Counted from the stretch's first letter, positions 31,103 to 41,633 are shown. The stretch is DNA of 64,000 nucleotides from Microbacterium testaceum StLB037 (GCF_008763945.1 NZ_VTQH01000001.1:62001-126000); one strand, 5' to 3'. The notes: generated from the letters alone by a model not told the origin. Translations and numbers: made by a program.

Positions 31103-31183
31103 TCGCCACCCCGGTCGGGAGCGCGGGTGGAGGAAAAGGGAGCGTTTCGAGCCCGGATGCCGGGACCTCACCCCCTCCACTCC

Positions 31184-31204
31184 CTCACTCACCCGGTGAG
31201 TGAG
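31184..31204. repeat. Perfect 10-bp palindrome, CTCACTCACC-C-GGTGAGTGAG
   Basis: Two 10-base arms around a single C, in the mraZ-DUF3040 gap, about 45 bases beyond the DUF3040 terminator. It could be an operator or a backup terminator; neither is proven. Confidence 0.5.
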
Positions 31205-31246
31205 GGCCTGGGCGCGCTCACCCGGGGGCGCGGCCCCGGGCGCACG

Positions 31247-31276
31247 AAAAAGCACCGGCTCCGAAGAGCCGGTGCT
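31247..31276 (-). terminator. Intrinsic terminator of the DUF3040 gene
   Basis: Minus strand: AGCACCGGCTC, 4-base loop, GAGCCGGTGCT, then TTTT. This is the clearest rho-independent terminator in the window, with 11 perfect base pairs. Confidence 0.9.
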
Positions 31277-31297
31277 GAGGGTGGAGGGTGTCGGAGC

Positions 31298-31678
31298 TTA
31301 TGGTCCGTCGTGGCGGCGGTCCCAGCGTTCGTTCATGCGGTCCATGAACGACGAGCCGGAGGCGCGGGCCGGTCGGGGCTTGGCTGCCGTGGGCGACGTC
31401 GCGACAGCACCGCGCGTGGGGGTGACGGCGAAGACGACACCGCCGACCATGAGGAGGAAGCCGACGACGCCGACGGCGATTCCCAGGAAGCCGGTGTTGA
31501 AGCCGATCGACACGCCCGCGACGAGAGCGCCGAGGCCGGCCAGCACGAGGATCGATCCGAGCACGATGTTGCGGTAGCTGAGGGCACGACTGGGGGCCGA
31601 CACCACATCGGTGTCGTTGCTCATGAGATGGCGCTCCATCTCGTCCAGCAGACGCTGCTCCTGCTCTGACAGTGGCAT
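31298..31678 (-). CDS. DUF3040 family membrane protein
   Basis: Small actinobacterial membrane protein, 126 residues. The N-terminal motif MPLSEQEQRLLDEMERHLMSND is diagnostic for DUF3040. Two hydrophobic segments follow (about 36-58 and 62-84), then a polar basic tail with SSFMDRMNERWDRR. Function unknown; it commonly neighbours the dcw cluster in actinobacteria. ATG with AGAGGGGG upstream, a TAGAAT -10 box at 31713-31708 and an intrinsic terminator behind it, so it is a single-gene unit. It is divergent from the prenyl synthase. Confidence 0.88.
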   Translation of the reverse strand: MPLSEQEQRLLDEMERHLMSNDTDVVSAPSRALSYRNIVLGSILVLAGLGALVAGVSIGFNTGFLGIAVGVVGFLLMVGGVVFAVTPTRGAVATSPTAAKPRPARASGSSFMDRMNERWDRRHDGP

Positions 31679-31730
31679 GCATCCCCCTCTGTTGTTCGTT
31701 GCGGACGATTCTACGTGCGGCGTGGATCAC

Positions 31731-31736
31731 TAGGCT
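31731..31736 (+). promoter_or_regulatory. -10 box for leaderless prenyl synthase transcript
   Basis: TAGGCT ends 6 bases before the GTG at 31743. The divergent DUF3040 -10 box is only 18 bases away. Confidence 0.5.
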
Positions 31737-31742
31737 AGGCCT

Positions 31743-32834
31743 GTGCCGACCTCCCCGGAACCGATCGAAGCTGTTTCCCAGCGACTCGACAAGTTCCTCT
31801 CCGAACAGCTATCGTACGCCTCCGCACTGGGCCCCGAGGCCGTCTCTTTCAGCCGATCCGGAGCGTCCGCCGTGCAGGGGGGCAAGCGCCTGCGGGCCCG
31901 CTTCTGCCTCGCCGGCTGGAGCGCCGTGCGCGCGCTCGACGCGTCGGCACCGGCATTCTTCGACGAGCCGGCGCTGGCCGTGGCCACCTCCCTCGAGATC
32001 TTCCACGCGGCAGCCCTCGTGCACGACGACCTGGTCGACAACAGCGACACCCGCCGCGGTCAGCCCGCCGCCCACCGCGCCCTGCAGAAGGGGCATCAGG
32101 ATGCCGACTGGGCCGGCGATGCGGATTCCTTCGGGCGTTCGGGGGCGATCCTGCTCGGTGACCTCCTCGTGGCGTGGAGCGACGACCTCCTCGAAGAGGG
32201 TCTGGAGGGGCACCCGCACGCCGCGGCCGCTCGCCGCGCCTACGCTCGCATGCGCCGTGACGTGACGATCGGTCAGTTCCTCGACGTCGCCGAGGAATCG
32301 GCCTACACGGTGTACCCCGACGACACCCACGCCGAGCGGGCACTGCGCATCGCGTCGTACAAGTCCGCGCGCTACAGCATCCAGCAGCCGCTGCAGATCG
32401 GCGCCGCGCTCGCCGGGGCGGACGACGAGCAGCTCGACGCCCTCGGCCGCTTCGGCCACGACGTGGGCATGGCCTTTCAGCTGCGCGACGACGTGCTCGG
32501 GGTCTTCGGCGACAGCGCGACGACCGGCAAGCCCGTCGGCGACGACCTGCGCGAGGGCAAGCGCACGGTGCTCGTCGCCTATACCCGTGAGGGTCTTCCG
32601 CTCGAGGAGCGCGAGCGTTTCGACGCCCTTCTGGGCGACCCAGATCTCGAGCCGTCGCAGATCGCGGCGTTGCAGCGCACCATCGTCGACACCGGCGCGC
32701 TCGAGCGGACCGAGCAGCTCATCGCCGGGTACGCCCGGCAGGCCGACGAGTCCCTCGCCGACGCCCGAGTCGACACCGAGGCGCTCGACGCCCTCCGCGC
32801 GCTGGCGCGCGCCGCGACCGAACGGTCGGCCTGA
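31743..32834 (+). CDS. idsA: Polyprenyl (geranylgeranyl-type) diphosphate synthase
   Basis: Elongates allylic diphosphates with IPP to supply isoprenoids (menaquinone tail, polyprenyl carriers or carotenoids). The 363-residue product shows GGKRLRARFCLAGW, the first Asp-rich motif HDDLVDNSDTRRG, SYKSARYSIQQPLQIG and the second motif FQLRDDVLGVFGD, then KPVGDDLREGKRTVL. The residues before the first Asp-rich motif (IFHAAALVHDD) lack bulky aromatics next to it, suggesting a C20 or longer product, but chain length is not certain. GTG start with a leaderless -10 box. Next to Rv2175c and pknL homologues, as idsA2 is in M. tuberculosis. Confidence 0.9.
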   Translation: MPTSPEPIEAVSQRLDKFLSEQLSYASALGPEAVSFSRSGASAVQGGKRLRARFCLAGWSAVRALDASAPAFFDEPALAVATSLEIFHAAALVHDDLVDNSDTRRGQPAAHRALQKGHQDADWAGDADSFGRSGAILLGDLLVAWSDDLLEEGLEGHPHAAAARRAYARMRRDVTIGQFLDVAEESAYTVYPDDTHAERALRIASYKSARYSIQQPLQIGAALAGADDEQLDALGRFGHDVGMAFQLRDDVLGVFGDSATTGKPVGDDLREGKRTVLVAYTREGLPLEERERFDALLGDPDLEPSQIAALQRTIVDTGALERTEQLIAGYARQADESLADARVDTEALDALRALARAATERSA

Positions 32835-32846
32835 CGGCGCGACGGC

Positions 32847-33191
32847 TCAGGCGAGCGTCGCGGCGACCCGCCGTACCTCGCTCTTGCGCCCGGCGAGAAG
32901 AGCCTCGATCGGTGCGACCCCGATGGTCTCTTCGGGGCTGAGGAGCCAGTCGATGGTCTCGTCGGGGTCGAAGCCCGCGTCGTGCAGCACGATGATCGTT
33001 CCTCGCAGCGACGGCAGCGGTCGTCCGTCGACGACGAAGACCGCGGGCACCTTGAAGACGCCGTCGCGACGCGTGCCCACGAGGTAGTGCTCGTCGAAGA
33101 GGCGGCGTACGCGGCCGAGCGACTCGTCCATGATCTCGACCAGGTCGGGGATGGTCAGCCACTCGGTCTCGTAACGGGAAGTCTCGCTCAC
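32847..33191 (-). CDS. Rv2175c-like winged-helix DNA-binding protein
   Basis: Actinobacteria-specific DNA-binding protein; the M. tuberculosis homologue Rv2175c is a substrate of the Ser/Thr kinase PknL. The 114-residue product has an N-terminal helix-turn-helix (WLTIPDLVEIMDESLGRVRRLF), a wing (DGVFKVPAVFVV) and a C-terminal helical part with LRGTIIVLHDAGFDPDETIDWLL. GTG start, with GAGGGG directly before it. The kinase gene lies 1.25 kb away on the other strand. Converges on idsA with a 12-bp gap. Its target genes are unknown. Confidence 0.88.
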   Translation of the reverse strand: MSETSRYETEWLTIPDLVEIMDESLGRVRRLFDEHYLVGTRRDGVFKVPAVFVVDGRPLPSLRGTIIVLHDAGFDPDETIDWLLSPEETIGVAPIEALLAGRKSEVRRVAATLA

Positions 33192-33339
33192 CCCCTCATC
33201 TTCTCACTGCAGCCGCGGGCAGCCGCACTCGACGCCGTGCGTCCCACCCGTCACATACGTCACAGCAGTCCCTTTCGTTGACATCCGTCCCGAGCCGTGC
33301 CACCGTGTCGGGCAGTCGGAAGAACGGAAATCCCCCACC

Positions 33340-34335
33340 ATGCGACGACTCACGATGTCCCCCCTGCCCGCGCGACACCGCGCGGCCGCCATCTGGCCCG
33401 CGGCCGTGGCCGGCACCATCGCGCTTACGCTCACCGCCGAGCATTCCGCGCACGCCGCTCCCCCCGAACCGGCGCTGACCTCGCTCCCGCCCGCCCCGCT
33501 CCCGTCCGCGGCGCGCAGCCTCGGCACACCGGTCCTCGCCGCGGTCACCGCCCCCACCACGTACACGGTGAAGCCCGGCGACACGGTGTGGGGCATCGCC
33601 CGCGCGCACGGCCTCGACACCGCGGCGGTGCTGGCCTCGAATGGGCTCGCCCCCGACAGCGTCATCCGCCCCGGACAGGTGCTCGCCCTCACGCCCGCGG
33701 CCGCTTCCGCTCCCCCGGCGTCCGCCGCCCCCGAGCCCGAGCCCCGCTCCCACGAGGTGCACCCCGGCGACACCGTTTCGGCGATCGCGAGCGCGAACGG
33801 CGTCACGGTCGACGCCGTTCTGAGCGCGAACGGCCTCACGCGCGCCTCGATCATCTATCCGGGCGATGTGCTGCGCATTCCCTCGGGCGCGCCCGCCCCC
33901 GCGGCCGCCGCCCCCACCACCGCACCGGGGCTGGACGCCGAGCAGTCCGAGAACGCGCGTCTGATCATCCGCATCGGGCGCGAACTCGGCGTCTCCGACC
34001 GCGGCATCCTGATCGCCCTCGGCACGGCGATGCAGGAGTCGTGGTTGCGCAACCTCGATTGGGGCGACCGCGATTCGCTCGGCCTGTTCCAGCAGCGCCC
34101 GAGCACCGGCTGGGGCAGCGCCGAGCAGATCCTCGACCGCGACCGCTCGACCCGCGTGTTCTACGGCGGGGCGGCCGACCCCAATGGCACCGCCACGCGC
34201 GGCCTGCTCGACATCCCCGGGTGGGAGCAGCTGCCGTACACCGACGCCGCGCAGGCCGTGCAGATCTCGGCCTACCCCGATCGGTATGCGCAGTGGGAGC
34301 AGCCCGCCACCACCTGGCTCGCCGTCCTCGGGTGA
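33340..34335 (+). CDS. Secreted LysM protein with lysozyme-like C-terminal domain
   Basis: Predicted exported cell-wall protein, 331 residues. It has a basic N-terminus and signal-like hydrophobic stretch (about 13-40, ending AEHSAHA). Two LysM peptidoglycan-binding repeats follow: about 74-117 (YTVKPGDTVWGIARAHGLD) and 138-181 (HEVHPGDTVSAIASANGV). After an Ala/Pro linker, a C-terminal domain (about 200-331) contains AMQESWLRNLDWGDRDSLG and LFQQRPSTGWGS, a lysozyme/transglycosylase-like fold common in actinobacteria, with the Glu of QES as candidate catalytic residue. The activity is inferred. It lies just upstream of the PASTA kinase, which senses muropeptides, a suggestive pairing. A TTGACA (33278-33283) upstream may be its -35, but no good -10 follows. 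Confidence 0.85.
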   Translation: MRRLTMSPLPARHRAAAIWPAAVAGTIALTLTAEHSAHAAPPEPALTSLPPAPLPSAARSLGTPVLAAVTAPTTYTVKPGDTVWGIARAHGLDTAAVLASNGLAPDSVIRPGQVLALTPAAASAPPASAAPEPEPRSHEVHPGDTVSAIASANGVTVDAVLSANGLTRASIIYPGDVLRIPSGAPAPAAAAPTTAPGLDAEQSENARLIIRIGRELGVSDRGILIALGTAMQESWLRNLDWGDRDSLGLFQQRPSTGWGSAEQILDRDRSTRVFYGGAADPNGTATRGLLDIPGWEQLPYTDAAQAVQISAYPDRYAQWEQPATTWLAVLG

Positions 34336-34429
34336 GCGGGGCGGGCGAGCGGCGCGGCCGGGATCCTCGACTCCGGTTCTCCGTCCAGGTGAGGGTGAGC
34401 CGCTCCCCGGGCTCACAGGAGCCGCTCCG

Positions 34430-34435
34430 TAGACT
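34430..34435 (+). promoter_or_regulatory. -10 box for leaderless PASTA kinase transcript
   Basis: TAGACT ends 6 bases before the GTG at 34442. Confidence 0.5.
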
Positions 34436-34441
34436 CGACGT

Positions 34442-36394
<1,953 letters not shown>

Positions 36395-36510
36395 CTCTCA
36401 CCGGCGTATCCTTCGAGCCCGTCCCCATTGCCCGTGGGGCCGGCACCACCGTCGAGGCGCCCCGGCCCAGACGGTAGGAACTCCTCGTCCCGCGTGATTC
36501 GCAGAGCCAT

Positions 36511-36581
36511 GCCCCGGCAGGAGCGGCCGGGGCAAGCATCCTGAATTGACGACGCCCCCGACCACTAGTGTCGGGGGCGTC
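36511..36581. terminator. Two hairpins between the kinase gene and convergent aroG
   Basis: First: GCCCCGGC (36511-36518) with GCCGGGGC (36526-36533). Second: GACGCCCCCGA (36551-36561) with TCGGGGGCGTC (36571-36581), a perfect 11-bp stem. They probably serve the plus and minus genes respectively; T-runs are absent. Confidence 0.6.
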
Positions 36582-36597
36582 GATCTGTCGAGACGGG

Positions 36598-37935
36598 TCA
36601 GCGCTTCTCGAGCTCCTCGGCCACGAGGAACGCGAGCTCCAGGCTCTGACGGTGGTTCAGGCGCGGGTCGCACAGGCTCTCGTAGCGGGTCGCGAGCGTG
36701 GCCTCGTCGATCTGCTCCGAGCCGCCCAGGCACTCGGTGACGTCATCTCCGGTGAGCTCGACGTGGATGCCGCCGGGGTGCGTCCCCACCGAGCGGTGCG
36801 CCTCGAAGAAGCCGCGCACCTCGTCGACCACGTCGTCGAAACGACGCGTCTTGTAGCCGGTCGGGGTGGTGATGCCGTTGCCGTGCATCGGGTCGGTGAC
36901 CCACAGGGGCGTCGCGCCGGAGTCGCGGACGGCCTCGAGCAGCGGCGGCAGCGCGTCGCGGATCTTGCCGGCGCCCATGCGCGTGATGAAGGTCAGGCGC
37001 CCGGGCTCGCGCTCGGGGTCGAGCTTGTCGATGAGCGCCAGTGCGGTCTCGGTCGTCGTGGTGGGGCCGAGCTTGACGCCGATGGGGTTGCGGATCTTCG
37101 AGAAGTAGTCGACGTGCGCGCCGTCGAGCTCGCGCGTGCGCTCGCCGATCCACTGGAAGTGCGACGAGGTGTTGTACGCCAGGCCCGTGCGCGAGTCGAT
37201 GCGCGTCATGGGGCGCTCGTAGTCCATGAGCAGGCCCTCGTGACCGGTGTAGAACTCGACGCGCGTGAGCTCGTCGAAGTCGGCACCGGCGGCCTCCATG
37301 AACTTGATGGCGCGGTCGATCTCGATCGCCATCGACTCGTACGCCTGGTTGGCCGGCGTGCTCGCGAAGCCCTTGTTCCAGCTGTGCACCTCGCGCAGGT
37401 CGGCGAACCCGCCCTGCGTGAACGCGCGGATGAGGTTCAGTGTCGACGCGGCCGTGTGGTAGCCCTTGAGCAGGCGCGCGGGGTCGGCCTTGCGCGACTC
37501 TTCGGTGAAGTCGTAGCCGTTGACGATGTCGCCGCGGTAGGCGGGGAGGGTCACATCGCCCCGGGTCTCGACGTCGCTCGAGCGGGGCTTGGCGAACTGG
37601 CCCGCCATGCGGCCCATCTTCACCACCGGCATCGAGGCGCCGTACGTCAGCACGACGGCCATCTGGAGGACCGTCTTGATGCGGTTGCGGATCTGCTCGG
37701 CGGTCGCGCCGGCGAACGTTTCGGCGCAGTCACCGCCCTGCAGGAGGAACGCTTGGCCGGCAGCGGCGCGCGCGAGGCGCTCCCGCAGGATGTCGACCTC
37801 GCCGGCGAACACCAGCGGGGGAAGGGTCGCGAGTTCTGCGGATGCCGCGGCCACAGCGGCCTCGTCATACCACTGCGGCTGCTGCTTGATGGGCAGGGTT
37901 CGCCAGTGGTCGAGGTCGTGGAGCTGCTGATTCAC
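36598..37935 (-). CDS. aroG: 3-deoxy-D-arabino-heptulosonate 7-phosphate synthase, class II
   Basis: First step of the shikimate pathway: PEP plus erythrose-4-phosphate to DAHP. The 445-residue product is a class II (plant/mycobacterial) enzyme, with FLLQGGDCAETF (metal-binding Cys), KMGRMAGQFAKPRS, YHTAASTLNLIRAF, the conserved metal His in WVTDPMHGNG, and GGIHVELTGDDVTECLGG near the C-terminus (in parts). GTG start. The box TAGACT lies 6 bases upstream and its TAG is also the plsC stop codon, so aroG likely has a leaderless promoter as well as read-through from glcK-plsC. Confidence 0.95.
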   Translation of the reverse strand: MNQQLHDLDHWRTLPIKQQPQWYDEAAVAAASAELATLPPLVFAGEVDILRERLARAAAGQAFLLQGGDCAETFAGATAEQIRNRIKTVLQMAVVLTYGASMPVVKMGRMAGQFAKPRSSDVETRGDVTLPAYRGDIVNGYDFTEESRKADPARLLKGYHTAASTLNLIRAFTQGGFADLREVHSWNKGFASTPANQAYESMAIEIDRAIKFMEAAGADFDELTRVEFYTGHEGLLMDYERPMTRIDSRTGLAYNTSSHFQWIGERTRELDGAHVDYFSKIRNPIGVKLGPTTTTETALALIDKLDPEREPGRLTFITRMGAGKIRDALPPLLEAVRDSGATPLWVTDPMHGNGITTPTGYKTRRFDDVVDEVRGFFEAHRSVGTHPGGIHVELTGDDVTECLGGSEQIDEATLATRYESLCDPRLNHRQSLELAFLVAEELEKR

Positions 37936-37941
37936 CCCGCA

Positions 37942-37947
37942 AGTCTA
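37942..37947 (-). promoter_or_regulatory. -10 box of aroG fused with the plsC stop codon
   Basis: Minus-strand TAGACT; the first three bases are the plsC stop. It ends 6 bases before the aroG GTG. Confidence 0.5.
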
Positions 37948-38658
37948 GTGGCGCGAGGTCGGCGCCTTTGCCGCCTGCGCGGTGGCCAGACGGTCCTTCA
38001 CGGTCGAGGCGTAGACGTCCTCGTAACGTTGCTCGCCGAGACGCTGCAGCGCGACCATGATCTCGTCGGTGACCGAGCGGAGCACGTAGCGGTCGCCCTC
38101 CATGCCCTCGAAGCGCGAGAAGTCGAGGGGCTCGCCGATGACGATCCCCACACGGCCCACGCGCGGCAGACGCTGGCCGATCGGCATGACGGCTCCCGTG
38201 TCGACCATGACCACCGGCACGACCGGGACGCGTGCTTCGAGCGCCATGCGCGCGATACCCGTGCGCCCGCGGTACAGGGTGCCGTCGGGGCTGCGCGTGC
38301 CCTCGGGGTAGATGCCGAGCAGCTCGCCGCGTCCGAGGACGCCGAGTCCGGTGTTGAGCGAGGCCTCCGACGCCTTGCCGCCCGAGCGGTCGATCGGCAG
38401 CTGACCGGTCGCGGTGAAGAACATGCGGGTGGCCCAGCCCTTGAGGCCCTTGCCCGTGAAGTAGTCGCTCTTGGCGAGGAACGCCATACGACGGTCGATC
38501 ATGAGCGGGAGGAAGATCGAGTCCGAGAACGACAGGTGGTTGCTGGCGAGGATCGCCGCACCCTCGGTGGGGATGTTGCGCCGGCCCACCATCCACGGGC
38601 GGAACACGGCCTTGATGACCGGTCCGATGACCACGTACTTCATGAGCCAGTAGAACAT
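37945..38658 (-). CDS. plsC: 1-acylglycerol-3-phosphate acyltransferase family (PlsC)
   Basis: Transfers an acyl chain to lysophosphatidate or a related acceptor at the membrane. The 237-residue product has an N-terminal hydrophobic stretch, the catalytic motif NHLSFSDSIFLP (H-x4-D), GIYPEGTRSPDG (motif III) and VPVVPVVMVD (motif IV). It starts two bases after the ROK glucokinase stop, so the pair is co-transcribed. In mycobacteria the homologue Rv2182c sits in the same position between aroG and fadD15. Exact acceptor unknown. Confidence 0.9.
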   Translation of the reverse strand: MFYWLMKYVVIGPVIKAVFRPWMVGRRNIPTEGAAILASNHLSFSDSIFLPLMIDRRMAFLAKSDYFTGKGLKGWATRMFFTATGQLPIDRSGGKASEASLNTGLGVLGRGELLGIYPEGTRSPDGTLYRGRTGIARMALEARVPVVPVVMVDTGAVMPIGQRLPRVGRVGIVIGEPLDFSRFEGMEGDRYVLRSVTDEIMVALQRLGEQRYEDVYASTVKDRLATAQAAKAPTSRH

Positions 38659-38660
38659 CG

Positions 38661-39596
38661 TCAGCGCTCCTTGCCAGCGAGGTCGGCGACCCCGATGAGA
38701 CCGGCGTCGTTGCCCAGGCGCGCGATCGCGAATTCCGCGACCGGACGTTCACCGTACCCCGGGAGCGAGGTCTCGTACGCGAGCTTCACGGGCTCGAGCA
38801 GGTCGGCGCCGAGCTGCGCCACTCCCCCGCCGATCACGAAGACCTCGGGGTCGAGTACCGCCTGGAAGCCGCCGCACGCCTCGCCGAGCGCCGTGGCGAC
38901 GCGGCGCAGGGCTTCGACCGCGCCGGGGTCGCCGGCGAGGACGAGCCGCGACACCGCGGGTCCGGGGATCGCGCCGCGCTCCTCGCGGACGGCCGCGAGG
39001 GCCGCACCGATGCCGCCCTCGTCGGCGATGGCGTTGGCTTCGCGCTGCAGGGCACGGCCCGAGGCGTACTGCTCGAGGCATCCGTTCTGCCCGCATCCGC
39101 AGGGGTGCCCGCCGCGCACGAAGCGCATGTGGCCGAGCTCGGCGCCGATGCCGTGTCCGCCGCGGAAGAGCTCTCCGTCGGTGACGACGGCCCCGCCGAC
39201 ACCGGTGCCCATGGTGAGCATGACCATGTCGCGCACGCCCTGGCCCGCACCGAACCGGTACTCGCCCCAGCCGGCGGCGTTCGCGTCGTTCTCGATCGTG
39301 ACGGGGGCGTTCAGACGCTGCTCGAGTCGTGCGCGCAGCGGCTCGTCGCGCCAGTCGATGTTGGGCGCGTAGATGACGGTGCTGCGGTCGCGGCTGATGA
39401 AGCCGGCCGCAGCCACGCCGATCGCGTGGATCTCGTGCGCGCGGCGGAGGTGATCGGCCATGTCGACCACGGCGTCCACGAGGGCCGAGGGGTCGATGGG
39501 CGTGTCGACGCGGAGCTTCTCGATGATGGTGCCGTCGTCGTCGACGACGCCTCCCGCGATCTTCGTTCCCCCGATATCGATGCCGACGTTGCGCAC
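38661..39596 (-). CDS. ROK-family glucokinase
   Basis: ATP- or polyphosphate-dependent glucose kinase. The 311-residue product has the ATP phosphate loop VGIDIGGTKIAGGVVDD, ENDANAAGWGEYRFGAG with the catalytic Asp, LTMGTGVGGAVV, the ROK zinc site in GHMRFVRGGHPCGCGQNGCLE (His plus CxCGxxGCxE, in parts) and VIGGGVAQLG. GTG start with GGAAGGGAG upstream; a longer open frame is not supported. A TAGACT box at 39643-39638 gives a leader of about 35 nt. Divergent from fadD15. Confidence 0.92.
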   Translation of the reverse strand: MRNVGIDIGGTKIAGGVVDDDGTIIEKLRVDTPIDPSALVDAVVDMADHLRRAHEIHAIGVAAAGFISRDRSTVIYAPNIDWRDEPLRARLEQRLNAPVTIENDANAAGWGEYRFGAGQGVRDMVMLTMGTGVGGAVVTDGELFRGGHGIGAELGHMRFVRGGHPCGCGQNGCLEQYASGRALQREANAIADEGGIGAALAAVREERGAIPGPAVSRLVLAGDPGAVEALRRVATALGEACGGFQAVLDPEVFVIGGGVAQLGADLLEPVKLAYETSLPGYGERPVAEFAIARLGNDAGLIGVADLAGKER

Positions 39597-39704
39597 CGCG
39601 CTCCCTTCCGGGCCCGCCGTGCGGCTCGGCCCGGAGAAGTCTAGCCATCCTGCGCTCCGGAGGATGATGCGCTGCGCTCCCCGGGTAGCGAGCGGCCGTG
39701 CGGA

Positions 39705-39710
39705 TAGACT
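39705..39710 (+). promoter_or_regulatory. fadD15 -10 box
   Basis: TAGACT, giving a leader of about 35-40 nt before the GTG at 39753, which has AAAGGAG 6 bases upstream. The divergent glucokinase -10 box is at 39643-39638. Confidence 0.5.
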
Positions 39711-39752
39711 CGTCCAACCGCTCGACGTTCTTCCGGTGCCAAAGGAGTTGCC

Positions 39753-41579
39753 GTGATCCAGTTCGATCAACCCGCCCTCGTCCCCGCCGATCCCGACGCC
39801 AACGCGTCGGACCTGCTCGCCGACCGCGTCCGCGCCACCCCCGACCGGCCGCTGTTCGCCGTCCCCGACCGCGACGGGTGGCGCGATGTCACCGCCGCCG
39901 AGTTCGAGAAGCAGGTGATCGCCCTCGCGAAGGGCTTCGTCGCCGCCGGCGTCCAGCCGGGCGAGAAGGTCGGGTTCATCGCCCGCACCACGTACGACTG
40001 GACCCTGGTCGATTTCGCCCTCTTCTACGCCGGGGCCGTCATGGTCCCGGTCTACGAGACGAGCTCTCCCTCGCAGATCTCGTGGATCCTGTCGGATTCC
40101 GGCGCGATCGCCGTCGTGCTGGAGTCGCCCGAGCACGCCGAGCGCCTCGACGAGGTGCGCAGCGACCTACCCCTCGTCCGCGAGGTGTGGTCGATGCACT
40201 CCGGCGCCCTCGACGCCCTCGTGGCGGGCGGCACGCACATCACCGACGAGGAGATCGAGCGACGTCGCCACCTGGCGAAAGCCTCCGACGTCGCGACCCT
40301 CATCTACACCTCGGGCTCGACCGGCCGCCCCAAGGGCTGCGTCCTGGTGCACAGCAACTTCGTCGAGCTGGCGCGAAACTCCGCCAAGTCCCTGCACGAG
40401 GTCGTCGAGACCCCGGGCGCCTCGACGCTGCTGTTCATCACCACGGCGCACGTGTTCGCGCGCTTCATCTCGCTGCTGAACGTGCACGCGGGTGTGAAGA
40501 CGGGCCACCAGCCCGACACCAAGCAGCTGCTCCCGGCGCTCGGCAGCTTCAAGCCGACGTTCCTGCTCGCCGTGCCGCGCGTGTTCGAGAAGGTCTACAA
40601 CTCCGCGGAGCAGAAGGCCGAGGCCGGCGGCAAGGGCAAGATCTTCCGCGCCGCCGCCGACGCCGCGATCGAGCACTCGCAGCGCCTGCAGGAGGGCAAG
40701 AAGATCCCCCTCGCCCTCAAGATCAAGTTCGCGCTCTTCGACAAGTTGGTCTATTCCAAGCTCCGGGATGCCATGGGTGGCCGCGTCGTCTACGCGGTGT
40801 CGGGGTCGGCCCCTCTCGGCCCCCGCCTCGGCCACTTCTTCCGCAGCCTCGGCGTCGTGATCCTCGAGGGCTACGGCCTCACCGAGACCACGGCCCCGGC
40901 CACGGTCAACCTCGCCACGAAGTCGAAGATCGGCACCGTCGGTCCCGTGCTGCCGGGTGTCGGCATCCGTCTCGCCGACGATGGCGAGATCCAGGTGCGC
41001 GGGATCAACGTGTTCCGCGAGTACTGGCAGAACCCGGATGCCACGGCCGAGGCGTTCGACGGCGAATGGTTCAAGACCGGCGACATCGGCGCCTTCGACA
41101 GCGACGGGTTCCTCGCGATCACCGGCCGCAAGAAGGAGATCATCGTCACCGCCGGCGGCAAGAACGTCGCCCCCGCGGCCCTCGAAGACCCCATCCGCGC
41201 GAACCCGATCGTGGGGCAGGTCGTCGTGGTCGGCGACCACAAGCCGTTCATCGCGGCCCTGGTCACCCTCGACCCCGAGATGCTGCCGACCTGGCTGGCC
41301 AACAACGGCCTGCCCGCCGACATGACGCTCGAGCAGGCGGCGCAGAACGAGAAGGTGCGCGCCGAGGTGCAGGGCGCGATCGACCGCGCCAACACCCGCG
41401 TCTCGCGCGCGGAGTCGATCCGCAAGTTCACCATCCTCCCCACCGAGTGGACCGAGGCCAGCGGGCACCTCACTCCCAAGATGAGCATCAAGCGCAACGT
41501 CATCGTGTCGGACTTCGCCGACGACATCGAAGACATCTACGCCGTGCCGGTCAACACGACGAACGTCTCGCTGCCCTGA
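39753..41579 (+). CDS. fadD15: Long-chain fatty acid-CoA ligase (FadD15-type)
   Basis: Adenylate-forming enzyme that activates fatty acids with ATP and CoA. The 608-residue product carries the AMP-binding motif TLIYTSGSTGRPKGCVLVHSN (A3 region), VSGSAPLGPRLGHFF, GYGLTETTAPATVN (A5), FKTGDIGAFDSDGFLAITGRKKEIIVTAGGKN (A7-A8, in parts) and the lysine region near the C-terminus TPKMSIKRNVI (A10). GTG start with an excellent AAAGGAG. Neighbours plsC and the glucokinase suggest a role in lipid assembly rather than pure degradation, but no other lipid genes are adjacent. Confidence 0.93.
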   Translation: MIQFDQPALVPADPDANASDLLADRVRATPDRPLFAVPDRDGWRDVTAAEFEKQVIALAKGFVAAGVQPGEKVGFIARTTYDWTLVDFALFYAGAVMVPVYETSSPSQISWILSDSGAIAVVLESPEHAERLDEVRSDLPLVREVWSMHSGALDALVAGGTHITDEEIERRRHLAKASDVATLIYTSGSTGRPKGCVLVHSNFVELARNSAKSLHEVVETPGASTLLFITTAHVFARFISLLNVHAGVKTGHQPDTKQLLPALGSFKPTFLLAVPRVFEKVYNSAEQKAEAGGKGKIFRAAADAAIEHSQRLQEGKKIPLALKIKFALFDKLVYSKLRDAMGGRVVYAVSGSAPLGPRLGHFFRSLGVVILEGYGLTETTAPATVNLATKSKIGTVGPVLPGVGIRLADDGEIQVRGINVFREYWQNPDATAEAFDGEWFKTGDIGAFDSDGFLAITGRKKEIIVTAGGKNVAPAALEDPIRANPIVGQVVVVGDHKPFIAALVTLDPEMLPTWLANNGLPADMTLEQAAQNEKVRAEVQGAIDRANTRVSRAESIRKFTILPTEWTEASGHLTPKMSIKRNVIVSDFADDIEDIYAVPVNTTNVSLP

Positions 41580-41593
41580 CGCGTGGTCCGACG

Positions 41594-41626
41594 ACGGCCC
41601 GGTCCCCTCGCGGGGCCGGGCCGTTT
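41594..41626 (+). terminator. Intrinsic terminator of fadD15
   Basis: ACGGCCCGGTCCCC (41594-41607) pairs with GGGGCCGGGCCGT (41612-41624) around a short loop and is followed by TTTC. One G-C/T irregularity in the stem. Confidence 0.8.
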
Positions 41627-41633
41627 CGCGTCG

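Noticed and set aside
31218..31730. Longer alternative frame over the DUF3040 gene
   Set aside because: It runs through the intrinsic terminator and lacks the DUF3040 motif, which is in the 31298-31678 frame.
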